The notes under the pieces were generated by a model that ran no database searches, was not told the DNA's origin, and saw only the letters and a program-made list of their open reading frames with translations. From NCBI GenBank assembly GCA_900551865.1, contig URXV01000005.1:1-64000 (forward strand): a stretch of DNA of 64,000 nucleotides, written 5' to 3'. Both the position numbers and the translations under genes were made by a program. Positions 58,095 to 64,000 of the stretch are shown in pieces; position 1 is the stretch's first letter; every line of letters starts with the position of its first letter. The DNA is from an uncultured Rickettsiales bacterium. Lineage in GTDB: Bacteria; Pseudomonadota; Alphaproteobacteria; RF32; CAG-239.

Positions 58095-58444
58095 TAAAAT
58101 GTAGCAAATTGCTTATCCCTGTGTTATTTATGTTACCGTCATGCACATTAAATCATGGCGATTATACGGTATTAAGCAATAAGATTGTAGATACCAGGAA
58201 TTTTGACATGGGAACGGCAAAGCGGCAACGTAATGTCGAAGGCGAAGACGTTGCTCATATAATAAGTTTTATTCCGACAGGTGAGCCTAAATTATCAGAA
58301 GCTTTAAATAATGCGTTTGCAAAAACGGATACCGATGTTATGACAGATGTTACCATAAAATCTTGGTTCTGGTATGTCCCGTATGTTTACGGACAGAAAG
58401 GATGGTCAGTCAGCGGCGATGCTGTAAAAACCCGCCATAACTGA
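58091..58444 (+). CDS. Small lipoprotein B (paralogue of A)
   Basis: A 117-residue lipoprotein with signal peptide and lipobox LPSC. It aligns over its length with lipoprotein A: YTVLSNKIVD, VEGEDVAHIISFIPTGEPKLSEALNNAF, VMTDVTIKSWFWYVPYVYG, GDAVKTR. The ATG overlaps the preceding stop (ATGA), so the pair is translationally coupled and arose by tandem duplication. Base composition here is more AT-rich than the surrounding genes, hinting that the RNA leader and the lipoprotein pair may have come in together by transfer. Confidence 0.8.
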   Translation: MIKCSKLLIPVLFMLPSCTLNHGDYTVLSNKIVDTRNFDMGTAKRQRNVEGEDVAHIISFIPTGEPKLSEALNNAFAKTDTDVMTDVTIKSWFWYVPYVYGQKGWSVSGDAVKTRHN

Positions 58445-58466
58445 CATAAAAGGAGTATCGGTGAAA

Positions 58467-58496
58467 AATCAGGGCGGCGGAAACACCGCCTTGATT
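58467..58496 (+). terminator. Rho-independent terminator of the lipoprotein pair
   Basis: AATCAGGGCGG at 58467-58477 pairs with CCGCCTTGATT at 58486-58496 (wobble pairs), followed by TTAATAG. The T-run is weak. Confidence 0.65.
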
Positions 58497-58555
58497 TTAA
58501 TAGTGTTATCCCGTCGGGCATAAATAGTCATCTTTCCCTTTTGTCTAATTTAAGC

Positions 58556-58584
58556 TTGACAGTTTTTATCGGGCGCGTTATCAT
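58556..58584 (+). promoter_or_regulatory. Predicted strong promoter of the 58611-59333 gene
   Basis: TTGACA (58556-58561), 17 bases, TATCAT (58579-58584). The expected start of transcription lies about 20 bases before the start codon, leaving a very short leader without clear Shine-Dalgarno. Confidence 0.68.
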
Positions 58585-58610
58585 AAAGCCCTAACCAAAA
58601 TTTTTTAGAT

Positions 58611-59333
58611 ATGGATTATAAAGAAAGTCGGGAGTTGCTTTTGCATGCAGAAGCCCTCTCTTATGAAAATGCCTGCCAGATTCTGGATTTGTGGCAGCAG
58701 TCGCCCAGAACATATTGCGATTTTCTGCGTAACAGCGGAACCTTCGTCTTTCTGGAATCTTATGTCGGTCAGAACGAAGAAACGGAACTTCACTCGTTTG
58801 TCCAAACCAGGCGTCGGGTTCCGTCCCCGGCTGTTGCCGAAAAGTTTTTCCGGCTTGGATATGACGATCTGAACGTCCGTTTTATGGAAATAGTCAACGC
58901 TATCGTGTTTAAGCAGGAAACTGATTTGGATATCTGTGCCTGGCCGTACGTCAACAAGTTGTGCGTCCGGCACTTCAGCCGCGAATTTATCCTCAATATG
59001 TTTCTGGATATGCATTATGTCTTTGACTTTGCCAATGACGAAACCGGGGAAGTCTTTGACATCATGTACAAAAGGCTGAACGGTTCTGCTCAGGAGCGGG
59101 AACTTCTTGCCGTCAACAGTTTTAACATCGGCGGTTGGGCTTTTTCCGGACGCAACAGCAGCGAAGAAACCATTGTCAGGCTGTATCTGACGGCGCAGCA
59201 CGCTTTGCATTGCGGTATCGGCGAAGAAGCCAGCTGCCGCAAACTGTTTTTGCAGTATCTCTTTGATATCCAGCACGGGATACGGCTTTTCCGGCAGGGA
59301 AAGCTGAAAGAGCAGGGTATTGTGCTTAACTGA
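58611..59333 (+). CDS. Hypothetical cytoplasmic protein (240 aa)
   Basis: Unrecognised. No export signal. The sequence is helical with recurring short hairpins (ESRELLLHAEALSYENACQILDLW, FRLGYDDLNVRFMEIVNAIVF, EETIVRLYLTAQHALHCGIG), consistent with a helical-repeat protein. TFVFLESYVGQNEETEL resembles VLFLESYLTPNGYFDM of the 261-residue protein at 2012. Both genes are single-gene units with TTGACA promoters, so they may be distant members of one lineage-specific family. Function unknown. Confidence 0.72.
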   Translation: MDYKESRELLLHAEALSYENACQILDLWQQSPRTYCDFLRNSGTFVFLESYVGQNEETELHSFVQTRRRVPSPAVAEKFFRLGYDDLNVRFMEIVNAIVFKQETDLDICAWPYVNKLCVRHFSREFILNMFLDMHYVFDFANDETGEVFDIMYKRLNGSAQERELLAVNSFNIGGWAFSGRNSSEETIVRLYLTAQHALHCGIGEEASCRKLFLQYLFDIQHGIRLFRQGKLKEQGIVLN

Positions 59334-59378
59334 AGCTTTTGCCGCGGGGCTTCCCCCGGCAGGGTTTCAGGCAAATCA

Positions 59379-59406
59379 ATCGGGGCTTGTCCCCGATTTT
59401 TTTTAT
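59379..59406 (+). terminator. Rho-independent terminator
   Basis: ATCGGGG and CCCCGAT enclose a CTTGT loop at 59379-59397, followed by seven T. The C-rich stretch after it, to about 59540, is degenerate and holds no gene. Confidence 0.87.
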
Positions 59407-59551
59407 GCGGCGTTGCATATTCCTTTTCTCCGCTGCCCGGTTTCCACCCATCTTTCGCCATCCGCTCTCTTCTCCCGTAACTCCCCTGTTTTCCTCTCAA
59501 TCCCCCGTTGCTCTCCTCTCCCACGCTCCTGTGTGCGGAAAAATATTCCCG

Positions 59552-59579
59552 TTGACAAATCCCCGCGGTATGCTAGCAT
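59552..59579 (+). promoter_or_regulatory. Predicted promoter of psd
   Basis: TTGACA (59552-59557), 16 bases, TAGCAT (59574-59579), 35 bp before the start codon. Confidence 0.5.
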
Positions 59580-59613
59580 AACCCGGAATTGAATATATGG
59601 GAGAAAAAGCATC

Positions 59614-60480
59614 ATGTCCGCCTTATCAGACGATTTCAAAGTAAAAATCCAGTATTTTATGCCCAAGAAACTATTGTCCCGCGCCGTCGGCAAACTGGCT
59701 GCCGCCGAAATAGGGCAGGGCACGGCGTTTCTGATTGAGCGTTTTGTCAAATACTATAATGTGGATATGAAAGAGGCCAAAATCCAGGATATTGCAAAAT
59801 TCAAAAGCTTTAACGACTTTTTCACCCGCGAGCTGAAAAAGGGCGCCCGCCCGGTCGTATCCGACGAAAATGCGCTGGCGGAACCGGCGGACGGCACGAT
59901 GAGCGAACTGGGCGAAATATACAAAGACGCCGTTTTGCAGGCCAAAGGGCATTATTACAGCCTTGAAGCGCTGCTGGGCGGCCGCAGCGAGGACGCCGCA
60001 TATTTTGAAAACGGCAGCTTTGCCACCACCTATCTTTCTCCGCGCGACTATCACCGCGTGCACATGCCTCTGACCGGCAAGCTTGAAAAAATGCTGTTCA
60101 TCCCCGGCGAGCTGTTTTCGGTCAATCCGCTGACCGCCCGCAATGTGGACAATCTTTTTGCCCGCAACGAACGCGTCGTCTGTTTTTTCAATAATGAGAA
60201 GATAGGCCGTTTTGCCGTGGTTCTGGTCGGCGCGACGATTGTGGCGAGCATTGCGACGGTATTCGCCGGGCTGGTCGCTCCCGCCGTCGGCAAAAAAGTT
60301 ACGGTTTACAACTATGCCAAAGACAATATCGTGCTGGAAAAGGGCGCCGAACTCGGGCGTTTCCTGCTGGGCAGCACGGTGATTTGCATTTTCCCGCGCG
60401 GCAAGGTGAAGTTCGCCAAGGGGCTGGCAAACGGCACCCCGGTTAAAATGGGCGAACGCCTCGGCGAGATAAAGAAGTAA
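59614..60480 (+). CDS. psd: Phosphatidylserine decarboxylase proenzyme
   Basis: Pyruvoyl-dependent enzyme of the inner membrane that turns phosphatidylserine into phosphatidylethanolamine. The 288-residue length matches the bacterial long form. Visible signatures are FKSFNDFFTRELKKGARPV, LAEPADGTMSE (catalytic Asp), LSPRDYHRVHMP (catalytic His), and the self-cleavage site L252-G253-S254-T255, where S254 becomes the pyruvoyl group of the alpha chain. The start has GGGAG about 11 bases upstream. No phosphatidylserine synthase gene is adjacent; it has its own promoter. A repeat-filled gap separates it from the glycan cluster. Confidence 0.95.
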   Translation: MSALSDDFKVKIQYFMPKKLLSRAVGKLAAAEIGQGTAFLIERFVKYYNVDMKEAKIQDIAKFKSFNDFFTRELKKGARPVVSDENALAEPADGTMSELGEIYKDAVLQAKGHYYSLEALLGGRSEDAAYFENGSFATTYLSPRDYHRVHMPLTGKLEKMLFIPGELFSVNPLTARNVDNLFARNERVVCFFNNEKIGRFAVVLVGATIVASIATVFAGLVAPAVGKKVTVYNYAKDNIVLEKGAELGRFLLGSTVICIFPRGKVKFAKGLANGTPVKMGERLGEIKK

Positions 60481-60481
60481 C

Positions 60482-60605
60482 CCGCCTCCGGAACTACTGC
60501 CTCTCCCGTTACTTCCGACAGCCGCCCGCCGGAATTGCCGCCTCTCCCGCTGTTTCCGCCAGCCGTTCACCGGGATTGCCATCTCTCTCGTTATGCACGA
60601 TAATA
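60482..60605. repeat. 41-bp degenerate tandem repeat (three copies)
   Basis: GGAACTACTGCCTCTCCCG at 60490, GGAATTGCCGCCTCTCCCG at 60531 and GGGATTGCCATCTCTCTCG at 60572 give a 41-bp period. It starts right after the psd stop codon. Confidence 0.8.
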
Positions 60606-60656
60606 GCTCCCGGAACTATCTTCCTCCCGCCGCTCCAAAAAATTGCTTTCCGCCCT

Positions 60657-61460
60657 CTATTTCCAATAGTCGGCAATCCACGTTGCCGGGCGCAGATGCT
60701 TGTAAAGTTTCTTCCAGCCGCGCGGATATTTGTCGGACTTCGGGTTTGTCGACCAGACGCCGCGCAGGGCTTCGGCAATACCCGGCTCGCCGTGAAAGGC
60801 AATCATCTTCAGCCCCTCCGTTTCCGGCAGTTTCGGCGCGGCGAAATAACGCAGCAGCGGGTGCGGCAGACAGTGGAACCGGAAGCTCTTGAACCAGTTG
60901 TCCGGCCAGAAATTGAGCTTCCCGTATTTTTGTATGACCATCGTCGACATATACTGCTGCGTTGCCGTGCCGAACTCGCGAATGACTTCTTCCGCGTGCC
61001 GTTCGTAATATTCCTTGATGTATCCGAGCGTGCCGACCACCCACGAATAGCAGCTCGCCTGGCCGATCTGGTTGGCTTTTTTGCCGCGGCGGTGCGCCCA
61101 GTCGTTAATCGCATAAACCCCGTTGTCTTGCGGATAGTCGAAAAATTCGTCCAGATTGCCGACAATCAGCGAGTCAAGGTCAAAGAAAAACACCCGCTGT
61201 CCGCGCAGACCCGCCAGATCGTCGTCGCACAGTCCCGAAGCCTTCCGGTGATTGCCGAAAACCAGTTCCGGTGCCACATTGAGCACCGGCAGCGGCCGGG
61301 AAATAATATCCTCGTTCAGTCCCTCTGTCCGTTCGGTAAAACAGTAAAAGTCAATATTGTAAGATGTGTTGCGTTTTACCGCCGCACAGAGTTTGTTGAC
61401 GTCTTCGGCACCGTAATAAGTTCCCCATTTAATACAGATAACGTTAAAAGTTTTAGTCAT
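60657..61460 (-). CDS. Glycosyltransferase, DxD type (GT8-like)
   Basis: A 267-residue GT-A transferase. The N-terminal FNVICIKWGTYYGAEDVNKL and the metal-binding VFFFDLDSLIVGNLDEFF (D-x-D near residues 94-96) are typical of GT8-like enzymes, as are the acceptor-side GQASCYSWVVGT and the late MIAFHGEPGIAEAL histidine-bearing motif. It follows the CgeB-like transferase gene on the same strand with a 54-base gap, so both are probably in one operon for a surface glycan. Donor and acceptor sugars are unknown. The rest of the operon would lie downstream, but only psd and a repeat region follow, so the operon has two genes. Confidence 0.82.
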   Translation of the reverse strand: MTKTFNVICIKWGTYYGAEDVNKLCAAVKRNTSYNIDFYCFTERTEGLNEDIISRPLPVLNVAPELVFGNHRKASGLCDDDLAGLRGQRVFFFDLDSLIVGNLDEFFDYPQDNGVYAINDWAHRRGKKANQIGQASCYSWVVGTLGYIKEYYERHAEEVIREFGTATQQYMSTMVIQKYGKLNFWPDNWFKSFRFHCLPHPLLRYFAAPKLPETEGLKMIAFHGEPGIAEALRGVWSTNPKSDKYPRGWKKLYKHLRPATWIADYWK

Positions 61461-61514
61461 ATCAGTCCAGTCTCCGGAAAATGAAAGGTTGCGTTAAAAA
61501 ATTGCGTCCGCGGC

Positions 61515-62615
61515 TTATGCTTCGGTTTCTGCTGCCCCGGTTTCTGTCTGCACAAGCGTCGGAAACGGATAATCCGCCGCGTTAAAACTGCCGTCGAGCA
61601 GGGAGGCAGCGTACCCTGCGACCGCCGTTTCGTTAAACAGGGCGTGATAGTGTTTCCAGCCGCGTTCGGCGGCTTTTGCCCGTTCCGCGGGAGCTTTCCT
61701 GAATCTTTCGATTTGCTCAATCAACTCTTCCGCCGACCCGAAAAATCCCGCTTCGTCTTCGCCGAAGAGGTCGCCGAAACCGGTATGCCGGTCAATGTAG
61801 GTCAGGCAGCCGTTCCCCATCGCGTGCGCCATCCGGTCGGAGGAGTAAAGATAGTCGTGGTTGCTGAGCGAAAGGTTCAAAACGCCGGTCGCTTGCTTCA
61901 GCGTGTCAAAATAAGCGGTTCCGTTAAGCATCGGAGATGAAATCCGCGGGAATAAAAAGCGGTTTTCCGGTGCCTGCCGTTGCAAAAATTCGGCAATCTC
62001 CCTGCCATAGGCCATCTTTCCGCCGAACTCGCGCAGTTTGACCGGCGAGGCCGCAAACAACAGGTCATACAAAGGCGCCGTGTTGGCAAAAGCCTGTCCG
62101 TCCTCAATCCCCTTGTCCACCGGGTTGGGGATAAAGCCGACGTTGTGCTTCTCCGGTTCAAACTGCCGCAGCAGCTTCTTGTCGGCGGTCGTTATCAGGG
62201 TGAAATCAACGGCGTCCAGCTTGCTCCTGATGTTGCGGATGTTATGCCCGCCCCAGTCGGTGTACGGGTTGATACAGTCCACGTTCCATTGCAGGATTTT
62301 GACACCCGGTACTTTGTCGCGAATTTTCAAAAGCGTTTCCGCCGTTATGATGTCGGCGTGTCCGAGGATAATCGCGTCAGGGCGGAAATGCAGGCAGTAA
62401 TTGTAAAAATTCTCATTGGTTTTGCGCACGCTCCACGGCGTTTTGGTGCCGAACAGCGAGAGGGCGCGCACCGCTTCGCGGTCATTGTAGCAGATAACCT
62501 GATGTCCGAGCCGTATCAGTCCGTTGTTGAGTTTGTATGCCATGCCCGCCCACGAACATCCCCTGAGGCGCAGGGTTTTGAAATAGGCGCAGTGGACGAT
62601 TTTCATCGCTTTCAT
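61515..62615 (-). CDS. CgeB-like glycosyltransferase (group 1-like C-terminal domain)
   Basis: A 366-residue GT-B type transferase. The N-terminal domain includes GMAYKLNNGLIRLGHQVICYNDRE and PDAIILGHADIITAETLLKIR; the C-terminal domain has the CgeB/Glyco_trans_1_2 pattern: FPRISSPMLNGTAYFDTLKQATGVLNLSLSNHDYLYSSDRMAHAMGNGCLTYIDRHTGFGDLF, in parts, with R-x-x-H-A-x-G-x-G as nucleotide-sugar contact, then a terminal helix with ERGWKHYHALFNE. The ATG at 62615 has AAGGAG 13 bases upstream; an ATG three codons later is possible. Its promoter region contains one crossover-like palindrome 49 bp upstream, so expression may be phase variable. Confidence 0.82.
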   Translation of the reverse strand: MKAMKIVHCAYFKTLRLRGCSWAGMAYKLNNGLIRLGHQVICYNDREAVRALSLFGTKTPWSVRKTNENFYNYCLHFRPDAIILGHADIITAETLLKIRDKVPGVKILQWNVDCINPYTDWGGHNIRNIRSKLDAVDFTLITTADKKLLRQFEPEKHNVGFIPNPVDKGIEDGQAFANTAPLYDLLFAASPVKLREFGGKMAYGREIAEFLQRQAPENRFLFPRISSPMLNGTAYFDTLKQATGVLNLSLSNHDYLYSSDRMAHAMGNGCLTYIDRHTGFGDLFGEDEAGFFGSAEELIEQIERFRKAPAERAKAAERGWKHYHALFNETAVAGYAASLLDGSFNAADYPFPTLVQTETGAAETEA

Positions 62616-62663
62616 AATCCAGAAAAACTCCTTGTTTTCAAAAGGTTGACGTCAATAAAACGG

Positions 62664-62695
62664 TGCTGAAAAAATACGACCGTTTAAATTCATCA
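62664..62695 (-). repeat. Putative invertase crossover site, copy 5 (divergent glycan operons, left)
   Basis: Plus-strand reading: left arm TGCTGAAAAAATACG (62664-62678), core AC (62679-62680), right arm CGTTTAAATTCATCA (62681-62695). Read in the direction of the leftward gene it matches the proximal sites at 7521 and 35315 in orientation. The partner at 62769-62800 has core GT. Confidence 0.62.
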
Positions 62696-62768
62696 CCTCA
62701 ACCGAAGTTCAGTCGAAATAAATGTTGATATATTCAGATAGTTATTGCGCTCGCCATTAGGTCCGGGT

Positions 62769-62800
62769 ATATTAAAAAAAACGGTCGTATTTTATAATCA
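62769..62800 (+). repeat. Putative invertase crossover site, copy 6 (divergent glycan operons, right)
   Basis: Left arm ATATTAAAAAAAACG (62769-62783), core GT (62784-62785), right arm CGTATTTTATAATCA (62786-62800). The inner parts AAAATACG and CGTTT are exact inverted copies of those in the site at 62664. It ends 15 bp before the start codon of the rightward operon. Confidence 0.55.
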
Positions 62801-62815
62801 AAAGATGTAGAAAAC

Positions 62816-63466
62816 ATGAAAAAGCTGGCTCTGTCGTCGGAAATTTACCTCATCAAGGCATCGGAATTAAAAAAGCTGTCTCAGGATAATAGTCTTATAT
62901 CTGCGGCCAAAGGCGTTAAATCTTCGGAAATTATTGTTTTGCTGAACACCGGCACTCCTGATGTCCTGTTATCCGGTGCAAAACGGATAGGGGAGGCGGC
63001 CGACGGAGACTTTCTGCCGGTACGGTTTGCCTATCGCTCTTACCCGGCGTGGCAGGCGTTTTTCATCAACCTGATTAAGCCGGTAAAGCGGAAATTTTAC
63101 TCGGTTTTTCCGTCAACCTATACGACGACTCTGGCTTGCCTGCTTGCCAACAACATTACCCGCGGCGAGCGCAACGAACAGAACGCTTACCAGTGGACAA
63201 ACAAAAAATGGCAGATAAGCCGCGAAGAGGCGCGCCGCCGTTACAGCGACCTGTATAATTCCATCAAAGCCAACGGCTATGACGCCAAGAGCCCAATGCT
63301 CGTTATGCTTAACCGCAAGTTCGGCATCAAGGATCAGCTGCTGCAGGGGCATCATCGCATCGGCATCTGCAAAGCCCTTAACGTCAGCGAGGTCAGCATA
63401 TCGTTTTGGGCGGTGCCGCGCTCGTTTGGCTTTTTTAAATTGTTTACAAAAAGGAAAAAATCATGA
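62816..63466 (+). CDS. Hypothetical protein with ParB-like fold motif in a glycan operon
   Basis: A 216-residue protein of unknown function. The C-terminal LLQGHHRIGICKALNVSEVSISFW resembles the G-x-HR-x-x-A...G...V motif of the ParB/sulfiredoxin-like nuclease fold, which in surface-polysaccharide clusters occurs in proteins of uncertain enzymatic role. The N-terminal part has no recognised motif, though KSSEIIVLLNTGTPDVLLS suggests an alpha/beta fold; the stretch PAWQAFFINLIKPVKRK is amphipathic. Its stop overlaps the start of the following glycosyltransferase gene, so they are cotranslated. A crossover-like palindrome ends 15 bp upstream. Confidence 0.7.
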   Translation: MKKLALSSEIYLIKASELKKLSQDNSLISAAKGVKSSEIIVLLNTGTPDVLLSGAKRIGEAADGDFLPVRFAYRSYPAWQAFFINLIKPVKRKFYSVFPSTYTTTLACLLANNITRGERNEQNAYQWTNKKWQISREEARRRYSDLYNSIKANGYDAKSPMLVMLNRKFGIKDQLLQGHHRIGICKALNVSEVSISFWAVPRSFGFFKLFTKRKKS

Positions 63467-64000
63467 AGATTATGCTGGTGCGCGACCGCAACGTGCTCAA
63501 CAACAACTGGCTTGCCTATTTTGCCAATTTGCTGCATGAACGCGGGCATGAAGTGGTCATTGCCTGCGATACCTACGGCAAGCTCGGCGTTTCCGCGCCG
63601 GGGCATGAACTGGAGCCGGGGGTTAGCCTTGCCAATGTCAACGGCAAAACCTCGTCGCCGCTGCAGAATTTCTGGCGTCGTATCCGTTGCAAGGTACTGC
63701 CGTCGTGGCACCTGTTTGACCGTCTGATAAAAGCCGAAAAGCCCGATGTCATCATCTGCTATTTTCCGGTGGATTTATATAACGTAACCCGCTTTCAACA
63801 TCATAAAATTCCGATAGTGCAGATGGTGCACGGTTACCCGCCGATGATTTTGGATAAGGTTCTGCACAAAAATCCGCTGTCGCGCTCCTTTTGCCGCCGC
63901 AGCTTTTTGCAGGTAAACACCTGGCAGGTGCTGATGAACTCGTATAAAAAGGAAATAGACCCGTTTTTTGCGCCGCAAAACGTCGTCCGTATCGCCAATC
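63463..64000 (+). CDS. Glycosyltransferase (GT4-like), N-terminal part, cut by the window edge
   Basis: The open frame starts with ATG at 63463, overlapping the preceding stop by ATGA, with AAAAAGGAAA upstream, and stays open to the last base (179 codons). The N-terminus MKIMLVRDRNVLNNNWL and AYFANLLHERGHEVVIACDTYG is the acceptor-binding Rossmann domain of GT-B family 4 transferases; EKPDVIICYFPVDLYN and PIVQMVHGYPP are typical next strands. The donor-binding domain with the E-x7-E motif is expected beyond the window. It is the second gene of the rightward glycan operon. Confidence 0.8.
   Translation, partial: MKIMLVRDRNVLNNNWLAYFANLLHERGHEVVIACDTYGKLGVSAPGHELEPGVSLANVNGKTSSPLQNFWRRIRCKVLPSWHLFDRLIKAEKPDVIICYFPVDLYNVTRFQHHKIPIVQMVHGYPPMILDKVLHKNPLSRSFCRRSFLQVNTWQVLMNSYKKEIDPFFAPQNVVRIAN

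Overview
The window looks like chromosomal DNA of an anaerobic or fermentative, probably host-associated, alphaproteobacterium. LexA and a UmuC-type polymerase both have the alphaproteobacterial SOS operator (GAAC-N7-GAAC). There is an outer-membrane autotransporter and several lipoproteins, so the envelope is Gram-negative. HydG (hydrogenase H-cluster maturation), acetate kinase and rubrerythrin point to hydrogen/acetate metabolism without oxygen. The taxon is inferred from gene content only. I recognise no tRNA, rRNA, CRISPR array, insertion sequence or prophage.

Layout. 1-7.4 kb: a 49-bp tandem array, hydG, small hypotheticals, an acetyltransferase, proS and a thioredoxin-fold lipoprotein. 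7.4-10.2 kb: three-gene glycosyltransferase operon. 10.3-17.5 kb: rubrerythrin, two membrane-anchored CgeB-like glycosyltransferase relatives, a MazG-like pyrophosphohydrolase, an esterase, a YdcF-like protein, lexA and a nucleosidase. 17.6-32 kb: two DUF805 membrane proteins, a phosphatase, an RsmB-type methyltransferase, ackA with a zeta-like kinase, an EF-hand protein, a DsbA-family protein, an SPFH protein, umuC, dut and hypotheticals. 32.4-40.6 kb: a Pmp-like autotransporter, trkH, a hypothetical and a GT-C-like membrane protein. 40.9-51.4 kb: a five-gene operon built on a HExxH-VWA protein and a MoxR-type AAA+ ATPase, followed by a convergent 1210-residue membrane protein with a peptidoglycan-hydrolase-like region. 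55.4-59.3 kb: a large lipoprotein, a highly structured C4-like RNA leader with two paralogous small lipoproteins, and a hypothetical. 59.6-64 kb: phosphatidylserine decarboxylase and two divergent glycan operons.

The main discovery candidate is a set of six copies of a 32-bp imperfect palindrome (arm about TGNTGAAWWWAWACG, 2-bp core, inverted arm). They occur as three pairs, each directly upstream of a surface locus: the glycosyltransferase operon at 7.5 kb, the autotransporter at 35.3 kb, and the space between the divergent glycan operons at 62.7 kb. In every pair the two cores are complementary (AA/TT, AA/TT, AC/GT), as expected for inverted crossover sites of a serine invertase. At the autotransporter the enclosed 160 bp carries a near-consensus promoter (TTGACA-N18-TAAAAT) pointing away from the gene, as if the assembly caught the OFF state. 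The window therefore seems to hold three phase-variable promoter switches under one recombinase encoded elsewhere.

A second candidate is the MoxR/VWA operon with two paralogous large partners of unknown function. A third theme is a strong tendency to tandem duplication: many gaps after stop codons hold decaying 31-49-bp tandem repeats, and similar in-frame repeats sit inside several genes.
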